NCBI GenBank assembly: GCA_002359085.1
Contig: DEQB01000024.1
Span: 1-7,269, forward strand
Length of the DNA stretch: 7,269 bases
DNA from: Erysipelothrix sp. UBA3377
GTDB lineage: Bacteria > Bacillota_I > Bacilli_A > Erysipelotrichales > Erysipelotrichaceae
Direction of reading: 5' to 3'
Shown here: positions 1-6,005 of the stretch, in pieces
Layout of the letters: the number at the start of each line of letters is the position of its first letter
Numbering within the stretch: the stretch's first letter is position 1
Notes under the pieces: model-generated
Database searches by the model: none
Seen by the model: only the letters and a program-made list of their open reading frames with translations
What the model was told of the DNA's origin: nothing
Position numbers and translations under genes: made by a program

Positions 1-1133
1 ATATCCCCTATAGATTCCTGCTGAAACTTATTGATTCGCTCATCAAGCTTTGCCGGGTTATCAAAGAAAAATAGTGATACCATTCGCTTGCTGCCGTATA
101 AAAACTCTATTTCTATATATTTATCTTCCGCCTTATATACAAGATATAGGCTTTTACTAAATGATACTACCTGGGTAGATTTTCTAACATAGGCCTTCTG
201 GAACTCAATGTTTTTCGCATTTAGCTTATTAGTTAGGATTTCTTCTGCTACTTTTTTATGTTCAATTATATCTTCCAGATTTGTTTCTGCTGATTTTTCT
301 CTCTCATCTTTTTGTAAGCTATAATATGAATCTACATAACCTACCTTGCCACTATAAACATCAATATTTGCAAAGTATATCCAATGAAGTTTATTTTGCT
401 CTCTTAAAATATCTAAGCCCTTGGGTTCAAATATAATGCTCCAGTAGTTATCATCCTCAGATTCACCCGTGGAAAAAGCGCATTTAGCCTCCATGTTATC
501 AAGTTCAACCCCGTATATTCTTTCAATTGCGTTCTTGGCAGATTTTATTGCATCTTCTTCTGGAATCTTTATATCTGACTTGTCCATAACCTGCTTAACA
601 TGTGCCTTATAAGCCTTCTCAAATGCCATATCCCGTTTATAATTGAAATCTATTATTTGGAGCAACTCACTATCTGTCATAACTGTTTCTGGATAATGAT
701 ACATTTCTGTTTCAATGGTATAATATGGTCTTTCTAGATTTTCTCCTATCGGGAGTGTTTTTTGCATTTTAATAGTACCATCTATATATTTTTTTGTAAG
801 AGTAATTATCCTATCCGACTCCTCATCACTAAGTTCCCTACTTTCCAGTGATGTTAATAATGTAGATTTTTGCATTAATATGACAAGATCATCAAAAAAC
901 TTTTCCTCCTCCTGGGTCATAGTTATAATATTTTTATGTTCTACCTGCTCACCATTTTCCTCTAGGGTTAACTCTGGTATTTTGGGTAAGTCCAGCACCA
1001 AATCCTTCGCTGCATTTTCTAATCCTTTAACTTGGCTTTTTTGTGCTAATACGGGGAACATTGTTGCTGATATGGCTAGCAGTGCCCCTACTCCAACAAC
1101 TGTGACTAGTTTAAGATATTTATTTTTTTTCAT
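1..1133 (-). CDS. Exported PepSY-like protein of unknown function, C-terminus outside the window
   Basis: The frame is open for 377 codons from ATG at 1133 and leaves the window with no stop, so the C-terminus is missing. An SD-like AAAAGGTG (1140-1147) lies 6 nt before the ATG. Residues 1-30 form a signal peptide: basic MKKNKYLK, a hydrophobic stretch at about 9-28, then a VLA/Q cleavage site at 30/31. There is no lipobox cysteine, so it should be secreted or released outside the membrane. Residues 31-185 are charged and probably helical. Residues 189-271 resemble a PepSY/YpeB-type unit: IPEEDAIKSAKNAI, then YWSIIFEPKG, then ANIDVYSGKVGYVDSYY. Residues 286-355 look like a second similar alpha/beta unit. 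It lies 85 bp downstream of the histidine kinase remnant on the same strand, so it may have belonged to that signalling locus. The PepSY call is from pattern only; the function is not known. Confidence 0.85.
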   Translation of the reverse strand, partial: MKKNKYLKLVTVVGVGALLAISATMFPVLAQKSQVKGLENAAKDLVLDLPKIPELTLEENGEQVEHKNIITMTQEEEKFFDDLVILMQKSTLLTSLESRELSDEESDRIITLTKKYIDGTIKMQKTLPIGENLERPYYTIETEMYHYPETVMTDSELLQIIDFNYKRDMAFEKAYKAHVKQVMDKSDIKIPEEDAIKSAKNAIERIYGVELDNMEAKCAFSTGESEDDNYWSIIFEPKGLDILREQNKLHWIYFANIDVYSGKVGYVDSYYSLQKDEREKSAETNLEDIIEHKKVAEEILTNKLNAKNIEFQKAYVRKSTQVVSFSKSLYLVYKAEDKYIEIEFLYGSKRMVSLFFFDNPAKLDERINKFQQESIGD

Positions 1134-1184
1134 ATATAACACCTTTTCTTTTTTTAAATATTATCATTCTTTTATGATTAAGAT

Positions 1185-1211
1185 GTTATACACTTGTAAT
1201 GGAGTTGTAAA
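1185..1211 (-). promoter_or_regulatory. Possible weak promoter for the exported-protein gene
   Basis: On the minus strand TTTACA (1206-1211) and TATAAC (1185-1190) each match five of six consensus bases, but they are only 15 bp apart, shorter than the usual 16-18. Transcription would start near 1178, about 45 nt before the ATG at 1133. In this AT-rich gap such matches can arise by chance, and the gene could instead have been cotranscribed with the kinase. Confidence 0.25.
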
Positions 1212-1218
1212 ACCCAGA

Positions 1219-1503
1219 TTAATTTAATAATATATATATTTCAGTTCCCATATCTTTTTTACTTTTTACTTCTATATTTCCATCATGTAAGTCTACAATC
1301 TTTCTAACCAAGCTTAGCCCTAAGCCTGCACCTTTATAAGTGGCAGGCCTGTTTTTATCTGATTTATAAAAGGGCTGGAAAACATGTGGTAGATCCTTAG
1401 CATCTATCCCCTGCCCATAATCAAGTACTTTAATAATAGTTTTATTATCTTTAGAATAAATGCTAGCTTCAATTATAGAATTATTTTCTGAAGCATTAAT
1501 GAC
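1219..1503 (-). pseudogene. Sensor histidine kinase, C-terminal ATPase-domain remnant (5' part lost)
   Basis: Reading leftward from about 1503 to the TAA at 1219-1221 gives roughly 94 residues that match the second half of a histidine kinase HATPase_c domain. In order: the tail of the N box (INASENN), the G1 box (DYGQGID), the F box (HVFQPFYKS), the G2 box (GAGLGLSLVRKIV) and the usual ending HDGNIEV..MGTEIYILL. The DHp domain with its phospho-acceptor histidine, any sensor domain and the first half of the N box are absent. Upstream the frame stays open only to a TGA near 1550, and the translated residues there no longer look like a kinase. Homology therefore stops abruptly at about 1500, inside the N box, where a plus-strand gene of unrelated composition begins. 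The remnant cannot be an active kinase. The exported-protein gene follows 85 bp downstream on the same strand. Confidence 0.85.
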
Positions 1504-1510
1504 AATAATG
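1494..1510. other. Probable recombination or assembly junction
   Basis: Kinase homology on the minus strand ends here inside the N box. The credible part of the plus-strand unknown gene begins here, without a ribosome-binding site. Two genes in head-to-head orientation both broken at one point are best explained by DNA from two sources having been joined, either by illegitimate recombination in the cell or by a chimeric assembly. No inverted-repeat end, target duplication or transposase is visible at the point. Confidence 0.6.
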
Positions 1511-2548
1511 CCTATTATGGTAGAAGAGTTTATTTTTTTTACCGATAGAAATCAATACATTGATAGGTCAGAATTCTTTACTACAGAACAGGCTTCTAAA
1601 TTAGTAAAAGACTTAAGACACCAATCTTTAAAAATCAAATCTTCAGTATCAACAAAGGCAAAAGAAACAATCAATAAAATGGGGATTAATTTCGACTGTA
1701 GCATTTATGATTTGCAGATTATTGTAGATCAAAATAAAAATCTACATAATATCAACTTTGAAAATCTTGTTTTAGATCATGAAAATAATTTGCCAACTTA
1801 TGAATCTTTACTAGGTATCATGAATGCAGCTTTGGAACTATTTTTTCCAATGTTTGGACTTAATTTCGAAGAGTATTTGAAAAATCTAGAATTCAATGAC
1901 TTACATACAAAAAATGCAAATAAGTTTGAGGAAGATTATCGATTGGAAAAATTTATCTATTCTTCAAGTCTGCTTTTCAATAACAGTTTATCTAATCAAC
2001 TTACAAACAAAGATAAAATGTTCATCTTGTTTAATTATAGGGCTATTCAGTCATGTTTAATATTCCCTGAACTAATTATCTCGTCAATTATAGCGGGTTC
2101 AAATGAAATAAATCCAAATGATACATTATATAAATACATAGCTATTAATATTGAAAAAATTGGACAAGAATTACAGAAAATGGAAACTACTTTTGCTAAA
2201 GAATTATTACATGAAATTAATAAATATATTACCGATAAAAATTTTTTTCCACTTAATCGAAAATTAAGAAATAATTTACATTACCAAGAAATCGAAAAAT
2301 TTTCTAGTAAAGAAATGGACTCAATAAGAAAATTTCAATTAGTTTATATAAACACCTGTCTCGATTATATTAATTCATATATTAACATCAGTTTATCCGA
2401 AGAGGTGCGTAGCATGACTGACTATGTTAATTTAGCTTTAGAAGAAGGTATACTATATGATGACTTGTTGGCGAATCATGAATATTATTACACTACTTTT
2501 ATAATGACAGGCACCATTAAAAAGATAAATTTAAAACGAGACAAATGA
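1499..2548 (+). CDS. Hypothetical protein, AT-rich, probably 5'-truncated, HEPN-like motif
   Basis: I do not recognise this gene. The frame is open from 1460, but the 13 codons before ATG 1499 are the antisense of the kinase remnant, so a start at 1499 (or ATG 1508 or 1517) is more credible. None of these has an SD sequence, which fits a gene that lost its true 5' end at the junction. From 1499 the product is 349 residues, soluble, without signal peptide or clear membrane segment, rich in Asn, Lys, Ile, Glu and Leu, and largely helical in appearance. Near residues 254-262 is RKLRNNLHY, which recalls the arginine-polar-histidine active-site motif of HEPN RNases, but the spacing (R-x3-H) is shorter than the common R-x4-6-H and one motif proves little. 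It is more AT-rich than the gua genes. It ends in TGA, about 108 bp before the guaBA terminator that faces it. It looks like accessory or imported DNA. Confidence 0.6.
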   Translation: MTIMPIMVEEFIFFTDRNQYIDRSEFFTTEQASKLVKDLRHQSLKIKSSVSTKAKETINKMGINFDCSIYDLQIIVDQNKNLHNINFENLVLDHENNLPTYESLLGIMNAALELFFPMFGLNFEEYLKNLEFNDLHTKNANKFEEDYRLEKFIYSSSLLFNNSLSNQLTNKDKMFILFNYRAIQSCLIFPELIISSIIAGSNEINPNDTLYKYIAINIEKIGQELQKMETTFAKELLHEINKYITDKNFFPLNRKLRNNLHYQEIEKFSSKEMDSIRKFQLVYINTCLDYINSYINISLSEEVRSMTDYVNLALEEGILYDDLLANHEYYYTTFIMTGTIKKINLKRDK

Positions 2549-2596
2549 ACTGATTGTAGATACAATAGAAAATACGTTGCAATATTTTAATTGTTT

Positions 2597-2617
2597 TTTG
2601 ACATCAGTTTGACATCA
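2597..2617. repeat. Tandem direct repeat TTTGACATCA x2 (11-bp period)
   Basis: Two identical 10-mers (2597-2606 and 2608-2617) are separated by a single G, which places them one helical turn apart on the same face of the DNA. They lie in the gap between the unknown plus-strand gene and the guaBA terminator. The arrangement suits a protein-binding site, such as a tyrosine-integrase arm site or a repressor operator. No binding protein is encoded in the window to support either. Confidence 0.6.
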
Positions 2618-2625
2618 CTTGGCAT

Positions 2626-2645
2626 TTATTCCCACCATTCCCAAA
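2626..2645. repeat. Short tandem ATTCCCA motif resembling the guaA 3' end
   Basis: ATTCCCACC (2628-2636) is followed directly by ATTCCCAAA (2637-2645). The 10 bases at 2626-2635 match 8 of 10 bases of the guaA terminus at 2708-2717 (stop codon plus the Trp-Glu codons). The guaA 3' end is a known integration target for genomic islands, so this could be a decayed attachment-site footprint. The match is short and may be chance. Confidence 0.3.
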
Positions 2646-2655
2646 GCAAACATTC

Positions 2656-2681
2656 AAAAAGTCCACTGTTTAGTGGACTTT
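2656..2681 (-). terminator. Rho-independent terminator of the guaBA operon
   Basis: A perfect 10-bp inverted repeat (AAAGTCCACT at 2658-2667, AGTGGACTTT at 2672-2681) encloses a 4-nt loop. Read on the minus strand the stem is followed by a run of T (five in a row, 2660-2656), 27 nt after the guaA stop. On the plus strand the stem is followed by CGGGC rather than T, so it acts mainly for guaBA, although the hairpin could hinder transcripts arriving from the facing gene. Confidence 0.85.
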
Positions 2682-2707
2682 CGGGCTTTGGTATGGCCAA
2701 ATGGTTA

Positions 2708-3988
2708 CTACTCCCACTCAATTGTAGCAGTCGGTTTTGGTGAAAGGTCATAAAGGACTCTATTCACATTATCGACTTCATTTAAGATTCTAGATGTAAT
2801 CTTATTGAGTATTTCATAATCGATGGGTTCAATGGTAGCACTCATACCATCAACTGCATTGACGGCACGGATAAAAATGGGATAATCATAGGTTCTTTTA
2901 CCGTCTTTCACACCCACCGACTTAAATTCTGGTATGGCCGTGAAGTATTGCCATACTTTTTTATTCAGTCCGTAATTTTCAAATTCTTCTCTTAGAATTG
3001 CATCCGCTTCTCTTACTGCGTGAAGTCTGTCAGAGGTGATTGCTCCCATGACCCTTACCCCAAGACCCGGTCCAGGGAAAGGCTGTCTGAATACCATACT
3101 TTCAGAAAGTCCAAGTTCTAAACCACAGGCTCTTACTTCATCTTTGAATAAAGAGGATAAGGGTTCAACGAGTTCAAACGTCATATCCTCAGGGAGCCCA
3201 CCAACGTTATGATGTGATTTAACGCCTTTATTTGTTTTGGTGCCACTTTCTACAACATCAGAGTAAATCGTTCCTTGAGCAAGATAATCAATCCCTTTTA
3301 AATCCTTGGATGCTTCGTCGAAGACATCGATAAAGGTGCCACCAATTATTTTACGTTTCTTTTCAGGATCAGATTCATTCTCTAATTGAGATAAAAATCT
3401 ATCTGAGGCATCAACATAAATTAAGTTTTCCTCAAGCATCGGTCTGAATGTTTCAATGACTTCTTCTGATTCATTTTTTCTCATCAAACCATTGTTCACA
3501 TGCACACAAACGAGTTGTTTGCCGATGGCTTTGATTAAAAGCGCTGCTACAACGGATGAGTCAACACCACCACTCAATGCTAAGAGCACTTTTTTATCTT
3601 GAACAGTTTCTCGAATGTATTTAACCTGAGCTTCCACGAAGTTTTTCATGTTCCAGTTTTGATTTGCTTGACAGATGTCTAACACAAATGTTTTAAGTGT
3701 CTGTGCATCAATCATCGCATCATATTGCGTTTGAGTTTTTGATGCAGGATGATTTATTGAGATAATTGGGATATTAAGTTCATAAATACTCGCATCAACA
3801 TCCACAAGAATCCCATCAACCATGCGGTTATCTCCACCATTTAAGATGATTCCTTTAACAGTATCGTCGATTTTAACTTCATCATGGGCTTGAATTTCAC
3901 TGTACACATCCAAAGCACGAATACTTCTAGCGAGATCCGTATTTTCTGCACTACCCAAATCAACAATTATAATTTTATCTTGTTTCAT
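2708..3988 (-). CDS. guaA: GMP synthase with degenerate, cysteine-less glutaminase domain
   Basis: GMP synthase makes GMP from XMP, ATP and an amino group. The product here is 426 residues, against about 510-525 for typical bacterial GuaA. The ATP-pyrophosphatase core is complete: PP-loop SGGVDSS at 139-145, HVNNGLMRKNE at 163-173, GGLPEDM at 263-269, RQPFPGPGLG at 301-310, and the dimerisation domain with the family ending ATIEWE. The loss is in the N-terminal glutaminase domain. Residues 1-75 follow the family (VDLGS, GIILNGGDN), but the nucleophile elbow GICYG reads SINHP, so the Cys aligns with Asn79. About 80 residues are missing before FVLDIC at 101-106, and no Cys occurs before 106. 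The Cys-His-Glu triad is therefore gone and the enzyme should need free ammonia or a separate glutaminase. The ATG at 3988 is chosen over upstream in-frame ATGs because it precedes the conserved start and has an SD. It lies 10 nt after guaB. Confidence 0.95.
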   Translation of the reverse strand: MKQDKIIIVDLGSAENTDLARSIRALDVYSEIQAHDEVKIDDTVKGIILNGGDNRMVDGILVDVDASIYELNIPIISINHPASKTQTQYDAMIDAQTLKTFVLDICQANQNWNMKNFVEAQVKYIRETVQDKKVLLALSGGVDSSVVAALLIKAIGKQLVCVHVNNGLMRKNESEEVIETFRPMLEENLIYVDASDRFLSQLENESDPEKKRKIIGGTFIDVFDEASKDLKGIDYLAQGTIYSDVVESGTKTNKGVKSHHNVGGLPEDMTFELVEPLSSLFKDEVRACGLELGLSESMVFRQPFPGPGLGVRVMGAITSDRLHAVREADAILREEFENYGLNKKVWQYFTAIPEFKSVGVKDGKRTYDYPIFIRAVNAVDGMSATIEPIDYEILNKITSRILNEVDNVNRVLYDLSPKPTATIEWE

Positions 3989-3993
3989 ATCTG

Positions 3994-4001
3994 TTCCTCT
4001 A
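3994..4001 (-). promoter_or_regulatory. guaA ribosome-binding site overlapping the guaB stop codon
   Basis: On the minus strand TAGAGGAA contains both the guaB stop (TAG, 4001-3999) and the AGAGGA Shine-Dalgarno of guaA, followed by 5 nt and ATG at 3988. This indicates coupled translation of the two enzymes and fixes the guaA start. Confidence 0.75.
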
Positions 4002-5129
4002 CACATTATAGTTGGGGGCATCTTTAACGTTGTCCACATCATGGGGATGACTTTCTTTAAGTCCTGAACCCGTAATTTTTACAAATTGAGCTTTTTGATG
4101 CATTTCTAATACTGTTGCACAACCACAGTAACCCATACCTGAACGCAAACCACCACTCATTTGATAGATTACATCTTGAATACTGCCTTTATACGGTACA
4201 GTGGCTTCAATTCCTTCTGGAACCAGTTTATTCAATTCTTTAATACCACCTTGGAAGTAACGATCACTTGATCCACGTTGCATCGCCGTTAGCGAACCCA
4301 TTCCTACGTAGTTTTTAACGCGTTTCCCGTAAACTTCTATGATGTCCCCGGGTGATTCCTCGGTTCCCGCAAGAAGACCGCCCAACATCACGCAATCGGC
4401 TCCTGCACCGATCGCCTTAACGATGTCACCTGATAGTTTGATACCACCATCCGCGATCACCCCTACATTGTATTGTTTCGCAATTTCATAAACATCATTG
4501 ACGGCTGAAAGCTGGGGTACACCCACACCTGATACAACACGAGTAGTACAAATTGAACCCGGGCCAACACCCACTTTAATCACATTCGCACCCGCATAGA
4601 TTAAATCCGTTGCACCTTGAGCCGTTACCACATTACCACCCACAATATCCAATTCAGGATATTGGCCTCTAATTTTTTTAACAGTTTCAATGACACCTTT
4701 TGAATGCCCATGTGCACTGTCTACTGTAATAATATCAACACCTGCTTCAACCAAAGCAGCAACACGATCCATGGTATCCACACCGACACCAACGGCTGCA
4801 CCCACTATTAATTTACCGTTAACATCCAAATTGGCATCCTCATCGTCTGTTTCCACTTTCGCATCTTTGACGTTTTTAATCATGGTGGCTTGTTCATCAA
4901 TGGTCATATTTTTATGAATAAAACCAAGACCACCCAATTTCGCCATCGCACTTGCCATCTTATCTTCTGTAACAGTGTCCATTGCTGCAGAAACAATGGG
5001 AATATTTAAGGTTATTTTATCCGTTAACTTCACCTTTAATGAGACATCCTTGGGCACAACCTCTGACATTGCAGGCACCAAAAGTAAGTCATCAAAAGTG
5101 TAAGCTTCTTTAATTAATTTTCCATTCAT
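3999..5129 (-). CDS. guaB: IMP dehydrogenase lacking the CBS (Bateman) domains
   Basis: The enzyme oxidises IMP to XMP with NAD+, the first committed step toward GMP, in the cytosol. The TIM-barrel is intact: YTFDDLLLVPA at 10-20, SAAMDTV at 47-53, DSAHGHS at 137-143, the catalytic loop GVGPGSICTTR with Cys194, ADGGIK at 226-231, the mobile-flap pair Arg290-Tyr291 in GSSDRYFQ, and SGGLRSGMGYCG at 325-336. Length is 376 residues against about 485-490 for usual bacterial GuaB. The difference is the CBS pair: after NMTIDEQATMIKNVKDAK (74-91) an acidic linker of about ten residues leads straight into DVNGKLIVGAAVG. Such CBS-less IMPDHs are known (for example in Borrelia) and remain catalytically competent. 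Losing the Bateman module removes purine-nucleotide control of activity and assembly. A strong SD, GGAGGTAA (5136-5143), precedes ATG 5129. It is the first gene of the guaB-guaA operon. Confidence 0.96.
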   Translation of the reverse strand: MNGKLIKEAYTFDDLLLVPAMSEVVPKDVSLKVKLTDKITLNIPIVSAAMDTVTEDKMASAMAKLGGLGFIHKNMTIDEQATMIKNVKDAKVETDDEDANLDVNGKLIVGAAVGVGVDTMDRVAALVEAGVDIITVDSAHGHSKGVIETVKKIRGQYPELDIVGGNVVTAQGATDLIYAGANVIKVGVGPGSICTTRVVSGVGVPQLSAVNDVYEIAKQYNVGVIADGGIKLSGDIVKAIGAGADCVMLGGLLAGTEESPGDIIEVYGKRVKNYVGMGSLTAMQRGSSDRYFQGGIKELNKLVPEGIEATVPYKGSIQDVIYQMSGGLRSGMGYCGCATVLEMHQKAQFVKITGSGLKESHPHDVDNVKDAPNYNV

Positions 5130-5156
5130 TTAACATTACCTCCATCATTTCTAACT

Positions 5157-5185
5157 ATTATAACGTAAATGACTTTAATTATAAA
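5157..5185 (-). promoter_or_regulatory. Promoter of the guaBA operon
   Basis: On the minus strand a perfect -10 TATAAT (5157-5162) lies 17 bp downstream of TTTATA (5180-5185), a four-of-six -35 match. Transcription should start near 5150, leaving a leader of about 20 nt that holds only the ribosome-binding site. There is no room for a guanine-type riboswitch or attenuator, so any control would have to act at the promoter. Confidence 0.7.
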
Positions 5186-5192
5186 GAAATTG

Positions 5193-5201
5193 TGATACGA
5201 T
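5193..5201 (+). promoter_or_regulatory. Extended -10 promoter of the Cof/HAD gene, probably giving a leaderless mRNA
   Basis: TGATACGAT (TG at 5193-5194, hexamer TACGAT at 5196-5201) is an extended -10 element. No good -35 lies 16-18 bp upstream, as is common with extended -10 promoters. The expected start point about 7 nt downstream coincides with the A of the ATG at 5208, and no SD sequence precedes that ATG. Confidence 0.45.
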
Positions 5202-5207
5202 AAATGT

Positions 5208-6005
5208 ATGAAAAAAGAAGATATAAAATTAGCAGTATTTGATATTGACGATACACTCATCAGACGCGGGAAACTCACGGTAGAAAACAGTGCACTTTTG
5301 GCCATGAACCAATTAAAGGAACAAGGGATAGAAGTCATGGTCGCAACAGGACGTGCATTTTATTTTATTCATGACGCCATTCACGAATCCGTGAAACCCA
5401 ATTTTTATGTCACCACCAATGGTGCATGCGTTTATGATCGCAACATCAATCTCATCTACAAAACACCCATGAATCTCGATGAAACAAAATCATTGATCGA
5501 TTATGCTCGAAAAAATGAATTGGGCATCGCTTTAAAGATGAAAGACAATATGCCCGTGTATCACGACATGAATATCTTTCAAACAGTCTACATGCAAGGC
5601 AGTCCCAAACAAGACATTTTAGAAGACAGAACACAATCAAGCGAACTTGAAAGTGCCCCAATGGGAATCTTTATGATGGGTGATGAAACAACCATCGAAA
5701 ACTCAAGGGATTTAGCCCCCAACGGGTTCTATGCGAAAGCATATACCGATGCCTACGACGTATACTCTGTAGACGCAGGCAAGATAAAAGGCATCGAATT
5801 TGTATTAAGTAAACTAAACCTCACTTGGGACCAAGTCATTGCGTTTGGGGACGCTGCCAATGATATGGACATGATACAAAAAGCAAAGATTGGAATCGCC
5901 ATGGGAAATTCCATTGACATCCTAAAAGAAAAGGCGGACTACGTCACATCCGATATTGAATCAGATGGCGTATATCTCGCCTTGAAACACTTTAATCTAA
6001 TTTAG
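5208..6005 (+). CDS. Cof-type HAD-superfamily phosphatase
   Basis: The 265-residue length is typical of the Cof/YidA-type (HAD class IIB) family, whose members hydrolyse sugar phosphates, nucleotides, FMN or other small phosphate esters in the cytosol. All four HAD motifs are present: motif I FDIDDTL at 11-17 with nucleophile Asp12 and acid Asp14; motif II VATGRA at 45-50 with Thr47; a motif III lysine in GKIKG at 191-195; and motif IV GDAANDMDM at 214-222. TTNGA at 69-73 is also usual for this family, and the region at about 80-185 is the C2-type cap that selects the substrate. ATG 5208 places motif I at the normal distance from the N-terminus, although no SD is visible. The gene diverges from guaB across 78 bp and overlaps the 3' end of the convergent ABC gene. 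The substrate cannot be told from sequence, and proximity to guaB alone does not make it a nucleotidase. Confidence 0.93.
   Translation: MKKEDIKLAVFDIDDTLIRRGKLTVENSALLAMNQLKEQGIEVMVATGRAFYFIHDAIHESVKPNFYVTTNGACVYDRNINLIYKTPMNLDETKSLIDYARKNELGIALKMKDNMPVYHDMNIFQTVYMQGSPKQDILEDRTQSSELESAPMGIFMMGDETTIENSRDLAPNGFYAKAYTDAYDVYSVDAGKIKGIEFVLSKLNLTWDQVIAFGDAANDMDMIQKAKIGIAMGNSIDILKEKADYVTSDIESDGVYLALKHFNLI

Noticed and set aside
1161..1180. Imperfect inverted repeat TTATCAT/ATGATTA between the kinase remnant and the exported-protein gene
   Set aside because: It has only five paired bases in an AT-rich stretch and no T tail, so it is probably chance.
880..1227. Plus-strand open frame opposite the exported-protein gene
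   Set aside because: It is antisense to a 377-codon frame with signal peptide and ribosome-binding site, and its Ser/Phe-rich translation has no family features.
1460..1498. Start of the unknown plus-strand protein at ATG 1460
   Set aside because: These 13 codons are the complement of the histidine kinase N-box-to-G1 region, and no ribosome-binding site precedes 1460.
2546..2590. Readthrough of the TGA as Trp (Mycoplasma code), extending the unknown protein by 15 codons
   Set aside because: All the Trp codons I checked in guaA, the Cof gene, the ABC gene and the exported-protein gene are TGG, so there is no sign of TGA recoding.
3989..4042. An 18-residue N-terminal extension of GuaA from ATG 4042
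   Set aside because: It lies inside the guaB coding sequence, adds residues unlike any GuaA start, and the ATG at 3988 has its own ribosome-binding site and begins the conserved IIIVDLGS strand.
4690..4917. Small plus-strand open frame inside guaB
   Set aside because: It is the antisense of well-conserved IMPDH codons, and its Ser/Thr/Ala-rich composition is typical of a shadow frame. The same reasoning removes the small frames at 5126-5338, 5452-5661 and 6283-6498.
5130..5156. Guanine riboswitch or other structured leader upstream of guaB
   Set aside because: The predicted leader is about 20 nt, too short for any known purine riboswitch.
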